A stretch of DNA of 64,000 bases from positions 992,001-1,056,000 of the forward strand of contig NC_022576.1 of NCBI RefSeq assembly GCF_000477435.1, read 5' to 3'. Below the pieces are notes generated by a model. The model saw only the letters and a list, made by a program, of their open reading frames with translations, made no database searches and was not told the DNA's origin. This stretch comes from Candidatus Symbiobacter mobilis CR. GTDB taxonomy: Bacteria > Pseudomonadota > Gammaproteobacteria > Burkholderiales > Burkholderiaceae_C. Below, piece by piece: positions 53,865-64,000 of this stretch; within the stretch, counting starts at the first letter, position 1, and every line of letters starts with the position of its first letter. Made by a program: the position numbers and the translations under genes.

Positions 53865-55703
53865 TTACGCGCCTTCCCCCTGCCCTACGCGGCTGGCACG
53901 CTTGCGTTCGTGCTCCTTAAGGTAGCGTTTGCGCAGGCGAATCGACTTTGGCGTGATTTCGACAAGCTCGTCGTCCTCGATGAACTCGACCGCGTATTCG
54001 AGCGTCAGCAGGATCGGCGGGGTCACTTTGATCGCGTCTTCCTTGCCGGATACGCGGAAATTCGTCAGTTGCTTGGCTCGCACGGCATTGACGACGATGT
54101 CGTTATCGCGGTTGTGGACGCCGACGATCATCCCTTCGTAGACGGCATCTTGCGGCTTGACGAACATCCGGCCCCGGTCGTCGAGCTTGCCTAGCGCATA
54201 GGTCATCACTTCCCCGCTTTCCGCGCTGATGAGCACCCCGTTTTTGCGGGATTCGATATCGCCCTTGTACGGCTCGTAGCCATCGAAGATGTGGCTCATC
54301 AGCCCCGTTCCCCGGGTCAGATTCAAAAACTCGTTTTGAAAACCGATCAGCCCCCGCGCGGGGATGCGGTAGTCCAGCCGGGTGCGGTCATGGCCTTCAC
54401 TTTCCATGTGTACCAGTTCCCCCCTGCGCTGGCCCAATGCCTGCATCACCCCGCCCTGGTGGGCGTTTTCGACATCGACAGTCAGCAGTTCGATGGGTTC
54501 GTGCCGGTCCCCGTCTACCCAGTGGTACACCACGCGGGGCTTGGAAACGGCCAGCTCGTAGCCTTCACGGCGCAGGTTTTCGAGCAGGATCGTCAGATGC
54601 AGTTCGCCCCGGCCACTCACTTCGAAGATGCCTTCTTCATCAGTCTCCCGCACGCGCAGGGCCACGTTCGATTCCAGCTCTCGCCACAGCCGGTCGCGCA
54701 ACTGGCGGCTGGTGACGAACTTGCCTTCCTTGCCCGCAAAAGGCGAGGTATTGACGCAGAAGTTCATGATCAGCGTAGGCTCATCGACCGTGAGCATCGG
54801 CAACGGCATCGGGTTGGCGGGGTCGGTCAACGTCACGCCGATATTGACCCCCTCGACTCCACTGACGAGGACGATGTCTCCCGGCCCGGCAGACTCGGCG
54901 GGAACACGATCCAGCCCCTCGAAGGTCAAAAGCTGCTGCACGCGGGAGCGGCTGCTTGCGCCATCCGCCCCTTCCATGACCAGCACATCCTGCCCTGCGC
55001 GCAGCGTGCCCTGGGTGATGCGCCCAATGCCGATACGCCCGACGTAGGTGGAGTAGTCGAGGGAGCTGATTTGAAGCTGCAAGGGAGCGTCGGGGTCGCC
55101 TTGGTTCGGCGGGACGTGCGCAAGGATGGTGTCGAACAGCGGGTCGAGGTTCTCGCCCCACGGTTGCCCCGGTTCGCCCTGCGTGAGCGACGCCCAGGCT
55201 TGCAGCCCCGATGCATAGACGACGGGGAAGTTGAGTTGTTCTTCGCTCGCGTCGAGCTTGACAAACAAATCAAAGGCCGCGTTGACGACGTAATCCGGAC
55301 GGGCGCTGGGGCGGTCAACCTTGTTGACGACGACGATGGGCAACAGCCCACGCGCCAGGGCTTTTTGGGTGACGAAGCGCGTCTGCGGCATGGGGCCTTC
55401 GACGGCATCGATGAGCAGGATGACCCCATCGACCATCGACAGAGCGCGCTCGACCTCGCCGCCAAAATCCGCGTGGCCGGGGGTATCGACGATGTTGATG
55501 TGCGTGCCTTTCCATGCCACGGCGCAGTTCTTGGCAAGGATCGTGATGCCGCGCTCGCGCTCAAGGTCGTTGTTGTCCATGACGCGCTCCGCCACTTTTT
55601 CATTGCTGCGGAAGGCGCCGCTTTGGCGCAAGAGCTGATCGACCAGGGTGGTTTTTCCGTGGTCTACGTGGGCGATGATGGCAAGGTTGCGTACAGTGTT
55701 CAT
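53865..55703 (-). CDS. typA: Ribosome-associated GTPase TypA/BipA
   Basis: 612 residues. G1 loop [18 protein letters not shown]3 [16 protein letters not shown] and G4 [10 protein letters not shown], followed by EF-G-like domains and a BipA-specific C-terminal domain. It assists 50S assembly in cold or stress. The start overlaps the truB stop by four bases, so it is the last gene of the rimP-to-typA operon. Confidence 0.97.
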   Translation of the reverse strand: MNTVRNLAIIAHVDHGKTTLVDQLLRQSGAFRSNEKVAERVMDNNDLERERGITILAKNCAVAWKGTHINIVDTPGHADFGGEVERALSMVDGVILLIDAVEGPMPQTRFVTQKALARGLLPIVVVNKVDRPSARPDYVVNAAFDLFVKLDASEEQLNFPVVYASGLQAWASLTQGEPGQPWGENLDPLFDTILAHVPPNQGDPDAPLQLQISSLDYSTYVGRIGIGRITQGTLRAGQDVLVMEGADGASSRSRVQQLLTFEGLDRVPAESAGPGDIVLVSGVEGVNIGVTLTDPANPMPLPMLTVDEPTLIMNFCVNTSPFAGKEGKFVTSRQLRDRLWRELESNVALRVRETDEEGIFEVSGRGELHLTILLENLRREGYELAVSKPRVVYHWVDGDRHEPIELLTVDVENAHQGGVMQALGQRRGELVHMESEGHDRTRLDYRIPARGLIGFQNEFLNLTRGTGLMSHIFDGYEPYKGDIESRKNGVLISAESGEVMTYALGKLDDRGRMFVKPQDAVYEGMIVGVHNRDNDIVVNAVRAKQLTNFRVSGKEDAIKVTPPILLTLEYAVEFIEDDELVEITPKSIRLRKRYLKEHERKRASRVGQGEGA

Positions 55704-56656
55704 AGAGTGGAATACGGCCCAAGTTCTTCAAGATTGAGCAGGCGCTGGGGCAAGAGCCTGCCATCGACAACACTGCCCGTACCCAATAGGACGCGGGCCA
55801 AAGAATAGACAGCGACGAGTACTGCGTCTGGCCATGGCCCGGAGCGGGGCAGGCCATGGAGGAAGCGGTCTGCCTCGTCAGCGTCAAGCAGGATGACCGG
55901 CAACCCGGTCAGCAGCGTATCCACCGGGAGCAGGCACGCACCACGTTCCGCTGCAGGCGTGGCTTCGAGGGCATCAAGCGTGATGCACTGCGCCACGTCG
56001 TACCCCCCCGCCTGCACCCGGCGCAGCGAGCGCAAGTGCGCCCCACACCCCAAGGCCTCGCCAATGTCTTCGGCCAAGGTACGTACATAGGTGCCTTTGC
56101 TACAGCGCACGAACATCGACAGCGTGGGGAAATTCCCTACTGCCCCTGCTTCCCCGAGCGGTTCGCCGGACTGGAACGTCAGATCCAGCGCATAGATGTG
56201 TACCTGGCGGGGGGCACGGTCTACCTCGACCCCTTCCCGAGCGTACTGGTACAGCGGCTTGCCCTCTTTTTTGAGGGCGCTGTACATCGGTGGAATCTGC
56301 GTGATCGCACCCAGAAAAGACGCCCGCACCCTGTCCACCTCATCGGGCTGCACCGCCACCGGGCGTGTGCGCAGAACGTCGCCTTCCCTATCGCCGGTGG
56401 TCGTGGTCTGCCCCAGCAGCAGCTCGGCTTGGTATGCCTTGTCGGCGTCGAGCGTGCGTTGGCCGAATTTGGTGGCCGCGCCCAAACACAAGGGGAGCAC
56501 GCCGCTGGCCAGGGGATCAAGGGTTCCCGTGTGCCCAGCCTTGGCAGCGCCCAGCAACCACCGTGCCTTTTGCAGCGCGGTATTGCTGCTCATCCCGACA
56601 GGCTTGTCCAACAACAACACCCCGTGGACGGGGTGCCTTTCCCGACGCGGGCGCAT
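55700..56656 (-). CDS. truB: tRNA pseudouridine-55 synthase TruB
   Basis: 318 residues from ATG 56656, placed one base after the rbfA stop. A 33-residue longer reading overlapping rbfA is Ala/Pro/Arg-rich and not conserved. Catalytic Asp in GHTGTLDPLASGVLPLCLG, and the second TruB motif in FVRCSKGTYVRTLAEDIG. It modifies U55 in the T loop of tRNAs. Confidence 0.94.
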   Translation of the reverse strand: MRPRRERHPVHGVLLLDKPVGMSSNTALQKARWLLGAAKAGHTGTLDPLASGVLPLCLGAATKFGQRTLDADKAYQAELLLGQTTTTGDREGDVLRTRPVAVQPDEVDRVRASFLGAITQIPPMYSALKKEGKPLYQYAREGVEVDRAPRQVHIYALDLTFQSGEPLGEAGAVGNFPTLSMFVRCSKGTYVRTLAEDIGEALGCGAHLRSLRRVQAGGYDVAQCITLDALEATPAAERGACLLPVDTLLTGLPVILLDADEADRFLHGLPRSGPWPDAVLVAVYSLARVLLGTGSVVDGRLLPQRLLNLEELGPYSTL

Positions 56657-56657
56657 C

Positions 56658-57113
56658 CTACGCAGACGCGGTGGCAGACGCAGGGTCGTCGTCCGTGCCC
56701 TCGCTGGGGGAGGAGCTGGCGCTGGGGGAGTCTGCGCCAGCAGGGCTGTCGTCATGGGATGACAAGGCCATCGCTTCGGCGATCAACTCTTGCAAGGCTG
56801 CGGCGTGCCGGGGCGTTGCGTCGAATACGAAGTGCAGCGTGGGAACGGTGTGGATGTGCAGACGCCGAAACAATGCATTGCGCAAAAAGCCCGCAGCTTG
56901 GTTCAGCCCCGCAGCACAAGCCACAGGGTCGCCTTCAAGCTGGCTGAAATACACCTTGGCGTGGGCGTAGTCGGGAGAGACCTCCACGCCCTGGATCGTG
57001 ACGAAGCGCACCCGAGGGTCTTTGACCTCGCGCGCAATCAGCTCCGCCAGGTCGCGCCGAATCTGGTCGGCAACGCGGGAAGAACGATGAGGGGCTGCGG
57101 GCTTGGGGCGCAC
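56658..57113 (-). CDS. rbfA: 30S ribosome-binding factor RbfA
   Basis: 151 residues from GTG 57113 ([14 protein letters not shown]); an upstream TTG at 57197 would add 28 residues overlapping the infB stop. The KH-like core: [40 protein letters not shown] and [20 protein letters not shown]. It helps mature 16S 5' end. The C-terminal [20 protein letters not shown] tail is disordered. Confidence 0.9.
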   Translation of the reverse strand: MRPKPAAPHRSSRVADQIRRDLAELIAREVKDPRVRFVTIQGVEVSPDYAHAKVYFSQLEGDPVACAAGLNQAAGFLRNALFRRLHIHTVPTLHFVFDATPRHAAALQELIAEAMALSSHDDSPAGADSPSASSSPSEGTDDDPASATASA

Positions 57114-57180
57114 GGGGGTATTCAGGTGGGCAGATGGGCGGGCTGAGCAGGCAACTGTGTAGGGCGACTGAGTAAGGCGA

Positions 57181-60402
<3,222 letters not shown>

Positions 60403-60472
60403 TGGATCTCATTCCCTTTCCGTAGTAATTCACCAGCCCATCACCAACCACACGGGAGTGCTCGCGCACCCC

Positions 60473-61987
60473 TCAATGGCTCATTTCCCCGGCAGAGGGC
60501 CTAGCTACCTCGGGGGAAAACCAATGCTCCCGCGCCCGAAGAATCAATTGCGCCGCTTCTTCCTGGGATTGTCCGGTGATTTCCATCAGCTCGTCCGCAG
60601 CCAGATCGGCAAGATCGTCAATGGCATCAATCCCCTGATCGTGCAACGCTGCCTGCAACGCCGGGGTCATTCCTTCCAGCTCTTCGAGGGTATGGGCCAC
60701 GTAGTGCTGGCGTTCCTGGTTGGCAATTTCCATGTCCAACAGCGCATCCTTGGCGCGGGAACGCAGTTCCAGCACCGTGTCTTCGTCAAGCCCATCGATT
60801 TCCAGCATTTCTTCGAGTGGCACGTAAGCCACGTGCTCCAGGCTGGTAAATCCTTCGTCGATCAGCAGGTCTGCCATTTCTTCGTCGACGTCGAGCTTCT
60901 TCATGAACATCGTTCGAAAAGAGTTGACCTCGTCTTCCTGCTTCTTCGCGGATTCCGCAAGGTCAAGGATGTTGATCTTCCACCCGGTCAACTCGCTCGC
61001 AAGGCGAACGTTCTGCCCCCCGCGCCCAATGGCCACGGCCAAGTGGGTCTCGTCGACAACGACATCCATGCAGTGGCGCTCTTCATCGACGACGATGCTG
61101 GACACGATGGCCGGCGCCAGGGCGCTGATGACGAATTGCGCCGGGTTGTCGCTCCACAAAACGATGTCGACGCGCTCCGCAGCCAGTTCGTTGGTCACTG
61201 CCGCCACGCGAGAACCGCGTACCCCAACGCAGGTGCCGATAGGGTCAATGCGCTTGTCGTAAGAAAGGACGGCGATCTTGGCGCGCGAACCGGGGTCACG
61301 GGCGCAGGACTTGATTTCGAGCAATCCTTGCTGGATTTCCGGCACCTCGTTGCGGAATAGCTCGATCATGAACGCCGGGGCTGCGCGCGAAAGCAGAATG
61401 GCCGGGCCACGCAAGGTGGGGTCGACTTCTGTTATGTAGGCACGAACACGATCCCCCAGACGAAAGTTTTCTTTCGGGATCATTTCGCAGCGACGAATCC
61501 GCCCTTCCACCCTGCCGGATTCGACAATCACATCCCCCTTGTCCGTTCTTTTGACGGTGCCGACGAAAATCTTCTCGGCCCGGGAAAGAAAGTCGTTGAG
61601 GAGCATCTCCCGCTCTGCATCACGAATCTTCTGCAAGATGATTTGCTTGGCCGCCATGGCGCCAATCCGCCCGATAGGGACGGATTCGACACGGTCTTCG
61701 ATGTACTCGTCCACTTCGATATCGGGGATTTGTTCGCGTGCCTCGAAAAGCAGGATTTCCTGCTCCGGCATTTGCAACCCGGCTTCGTCCGGCACCACAT
61801 GCCAACGCCGATATGTTTCGTATTCCCCAGTATCCCGGACGATCGACACGCGAATGTCCGCATCGACGGGGAACGATTTTTTGGTTGCCTGCGCCAAAGC
61901 CTGCTCGACAGCGCAAAACACCACTTCCCTGTCGACGCTTTTCTCGCGCGAGATGGCGTCGATCAACATCAACATTTCCCGATTCAT
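60473..61987 (-). CDS. nusA: Transcription elongation/termination factor NusA
   Basis: 504 residues from ATG 61987, preceded by GGGAGGGG. N-terminal RNAP-binding domain [20 protein letters not shown]1 and KH domains ([20 protein letters not shown]..., [20 protein letters not shown]) and two C-terminal acidic HhH repeats. It modulates pausing and antitermination. Confidence 0.96.
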   Translation of the reverse strand: MNREMLMLIDAISREKSVDREVVFCAVEQALAQATKKSFPVDADIRVSIVRDTGEYETYRRWHVVPDEAGLQMPEQEILLFEAREQIPDIEVDEYIEDRVESVPIGRIGAMAAKQIILQKIRDAEREMLLNDFLSRAEKIFVGTVKRTDKGDVIVESGRVEGRIRRCEMIPKENFRLGDRVRAYITEVDPTLRGPAILLSRAAPAFMIELFRNEVPEIQQGLLEIKSCARDPGSRAKIAVLSYDKRIDPIGTCVGVRGSRVAAVTNELAAERVDIVLWSDNPAQFVISALAPAIVSSIVVDEERHCMDVVVDETHLAVAIGRGGQNVRLASELTGWKINILDLAESAKKQEDEVNSFRTMFMKKLDVDEEMADLLIDEGFTSLEHVAYVPLEEMLEIDGLDEDTVLELRSRAKDALLDMEIANQERQHYVAHTLEELEGMTPALQAALHDQGIDAIDDLADLAADELMEITGQSQEEAAQLILRAREHWFSPEVARPSAGEMSH

Positions 61988-62107
61988 GGCCCCTCCCACA
62001 CTCTCACCATTCTGATCGTCGTTCCGACGCTTGATCACGACGCTGCCTTATTCACGACACTGTCACTCACGACGCTGTCACGACGCTGCATCATGCACGA
62101 CGCAGCT

Positions 62108-62995
62108 TTATACCGATCCAAAGGACCGATCCGATGGCGCTATAGCGCGCCGCCGGAAGTCGGCCACCGACGCAAGCCGGGCTTCGAGCACCTCTCGCCA
62201 TGCAAAAGCCACGCGCTGCACAGGCGCGTTGGCCGCCGCCTTGGTGCTGACTCTGCTCCCGGCACGGCCAGGTTTTGCCTGGGGTCGACGTCCGTGGTCG
62301 ACGGCTTCTTGCCATTGCACCTCCCATAACATTTCCGGTTCCGAATGCACATCCTGCACAACAGCCGTTGTCTGTGTATGCATCCCGTTTGCATTCATCC
62401 CGTGTGCAGTGGCTCCTGACATGGGAGCAATGTCCGCAACAACAGTGGTATCGGAAGAGACAGCAATATCGGGAGCAGAAACTCCGACATCATGGCGACT
62501 CTCCTGACAACTCTCTTGACGACTCTCGAAACTCTCGTGACTCTGATGGCGATGCAATACTCCCCGGTATTTCCTGCGTCCCCCCGGTGGGGAACCCTCT
62601 ACAGGACGGAGCACGATATCGACGACGCTGCCTTCAAACCGGAACAAATCCCGAAGCTGGCGCAAACGCCGATCCATCCCCGGCGAGGACACTTCGAGCC
62701 GCTGATAGTCCACGTTTTCGACTTCGAACAAATACTGCAACTGCCTTGTCACCCGCTCGCAGTCGTCTACCGTGATCGACCTAGGGATCGATGGTGTAGC
62801 GGAAGGTGACGTGGAAGATGAAGTAGAAGTAGAAGTAGAGGAGGACGAGGAGGATGTCTGCGCTCCGTCGAATTCCCATGCGGTATCGATAGTCACGCGC
62901 AGCAACCCACCCCCCAATCGGGACAACTCGACCAAGTCATAACCCAGCCCGGAAACGGTCTGTGCCACCTTGCTTTCCAACACTTGCGATACCAC
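62108..62995 (-). CDS. rimP: Ribosome maturation factor RimP with two large insertions
   Basis: 295 residues from GTG 62995 (VVSQVLESKVAQTV); RimP is normally 150-200. Core: LGYDLVELSRLGGGLLRVTID, ITVDDCERVTRQLQYLFEVE and YQRLEVSSPGMDRRLRQLRD, with FRFEGSVVDIVLRP in the C-terminal domain. Insert 1 (about residues 47-73) is almost all Ser and Thr. Insert 2 (about 150-222) is His/Ser/Met-rich, before WEVQWQEAVD. It helps late 30S assembly. First gene of the operon. Confidence 0.88.
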   Translation of the reverse strand: MVSQVLESKVAQTVSGLGYDLVELSRLGGGLLRVTIDTAWEFDGAQTSSSSSSTSTSTSSSTSPSATPSIPRSITVDDCERVTRQLQYLFEVENVDYQRLEVSSPGMDRRLRQLRDLFRFEGSVVDIVLRPVEGSPPGGRRKYRGVLHRHQSHESFESRQESCQESRHDVGVSAPDIAVSSDTTVVADIAPMSGATAHGMNANGMHTQTTAVVQDVHSEPEMLWEVQWQEAVDHGRRPQAKPGRAGSRVSTKAAANAPVQRVAFAWREVLEARLASVADFRRRAIAPSDRSFGSV

Positions 62996-63034
62996 GATTC
63001 GTTTGCAAAAAACCGGAATGCGAAAACCAAAAAC

Positions 63035-63068
63035 CAAAAAAAAGGGGCGGAAATCACCCGCCCCTTTG
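63035..63068 (-). terminator. Rho-independent terminator after the ABC ATPase
   Basis: Minus strand ACCAAAGGGGCGG, loop, CCGCCCCTTTTTTTTGG. The AAGGGGCGG/CCGCCCCTT stem and eight T form an intrinsic terminator. The ATPase stop codon lies in its loop. It separates that transcript from rimP. Confidence 0.9.
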
Positions 63069-64000
63069 GTCGTAGTCCGCCATTCTAGCGGAAGCGTTTT
63101 TTTCCATATCCGGCCCAAAGCTGGCATCGAGCAGTGCCTGGGTACAGGGGTGGCGCGGATGGTGCAGCAGGTTTGCGATGGGGGCGGATTCGACGATCCT
63201 GCCGGATTGCATCACCAGAACGTGGTGCGCCATCGCGCGGATAACAGCCATGTCGTGCGTGATCAGCACATAGGCCATGCCTCTATCCCGCTGGAGGCGT
63301 GCAAACAATTCGAGGATGTCACGGGCCACGCCTGCATCAAGGGCGCTCGTCGGCTCATCGAGGACGAGGATGTCCGGGTCGATGACCAATGCCCGCGCAA
63401 TCGACAGTCGCTGACGTTGCCCGCCGGAAAACTCGTGCGGATACCGTTCCAGCATGGCCGCATCGTTCCCGGTATCGAGTCCCACTTCCCGCAACGCTGC
63501 GCGCACCTTCTCCCTGCGCTGGCGGGCATCAAGGCCCGGCGCGTGGACCCGCAGCCCTTCCGCGACCAGTTCCTCCGCAGTCATCCGCGAAGACAGCGAC
63601 GAATACGGATCCTGAAAAACCACCTGGATGTGGTGGCGCAGGTTTCGGTCCTCCAACCGGGAACGGTTCCATGGCTGGCCGCAAACACGCACTTCGCCCC
63701 TATACCCCACTAGCCCGAGCAGCGCCAAGGCGAGAGTCGATTTGCCGCTGCCCGATTCCCCAACGATGCCCAGCGTGCTGCGTGGGAGCAAGCGAAACCC
63801 GACGGCATCGACAGCGCGCACAACGCCACTGCGAAACCACCCCCGCCATCCGGCGATGCGTGTGGCGTATTCCACGCATACCCCTCTAGCCTCCAGCACA
63901 GGGGGCGTTTCCGGGGCATGGAACTCCGGGATAAGGGCTTCTTTGGCGGGCACTACTGCGGGGGGCCTCTCGTTGCCAGGCGTAGCCTCAATAGGCACAA
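63054..64000 (-). CDS. Oligopeptide/dipeptide-type ABC transporter ATPase (partial)
   Basis: About 315 residues, open at the right edge; GTG 63998 is not a convincing start. Walker A VGESGSGKSTLALALLG, signature FSGGQRQRLSIARAL, Walker B ILVLDEPTSALD and His loop YVLITHDMAV. The N-terminal linker EALIPEFHAPETPPVLEARG before the first strand suggests this is the second half of a YejF-like double ATPase. It energises peptide uptake. Confidence 0.88.
   Translation of the reverse strand, partial: VPIEATPGNERPPAVVPAKEALIPEFHAPETPPVLEARGVCVEYATRIAGWRGWFRSGVVRAVDAVGFRLLPRSTLGIVGESGSGKSTLALALLGLVGYRGEVRVCGQPWNRSRLEDRNLRHHIQVVFQDPYSSLSSRMTAEELVAEGLRVHAPGLDARQRREKVRAALREVGLDTGNDAAMLERYPHEFSGGQRQRLSIARALVIDPDILVLDEPTSALDAGVARDILELFARLQRDRGMAYVLITHDMAVIRAMAHHVLVMQSGRIVESAPIANLLHHPRHPCTQALLDASFGPDMEKNASARMADYDQRGG

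Overview
The window reads as chromosomal DNA of a GC-rich betaproteobacterium, most likely Burkholderiales and probably close to Comamonadaceae. The grounds are gene order and domain types: a complete iscRSUA-hscBA-fdx cluster, lptE behind leuS, fis beside purH, the hpf-ptsN-hprK group, a short ZipA, a rimP-nusA-infB-rbfA-truB-typA operon, and an HoxFUYHW NAD-linked hydrogenase. I cannot name the species from sequence alone. No rRNA, tRNA or CRISPR array was seen.

0-8 kb (+ strand): the end of the heptose kinase hldE and the epimerase hldD (LPS core), a small exported helix-hairpin-helix protein, the Fe-S assembly operon with an IscR-type site ahead of it, then dnaQ. 8-15.3 kb (- strand): lptE, leuS, purH, fis, hprK, ptsN, hpf. 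15.6-19.6 kb: corA, then an accessory stretch with two shortened group II intron remnants, an IS3-family element inside the first remnant, and an mgtC-like gene between them. 19.7-22.8 kb (-): pntB and pntA. 23.0-26.5 kb (+): mnmA, an unaccompanied rfbB, yihY. 26.5-32.9 kb (-): zipA, a receiver-TPR response regulator, a small histidine kinase, clpB.

32.9-44.5 kb is the most disturbed part. It holds dispersed palindromes, a detached copy of the xerC 3' end, a phage-type gene broken by a frameshift and by an IS5/IS1182-like element, a hicAB pair, intact xerC, a second hicB lacking eight codons, an IS1380 element with a 5-bp target duplication, tadA fused to a shortened alpha/beta-hydrolase, a Nudix gene, and ubiA. 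The 3' end of ubiA is duplicated around a 1.2-kb insert carrying brnT/brnA remnants and a toxin-antitoxin pair, which leaves UbiA with an in-frame foreign tail.

44.5-50.8 kb (-): an acetyltransferase, an exported protein of unknown function, and the hox operon (hoxF-U-Y-H-W in transcription order). 51-53.8 kb (+): a chemoreceptor and ruvA. 53.9-63 kb (-): typA, truB, rbfA, infB, nusA and rimP, a translation and transcription-factor operon whose RimP carries two long unusual insertions. The window ends inside an oligopeptide-type ABC ATPase.

The housekeeping blocks are compact, with many ATGA or shorter overlaps. Novelty is concentrated at 16.6-19.6 kb and 32.9-44.5 kb, where mobile DNA has repeatedly copied or rewritten gene ends.
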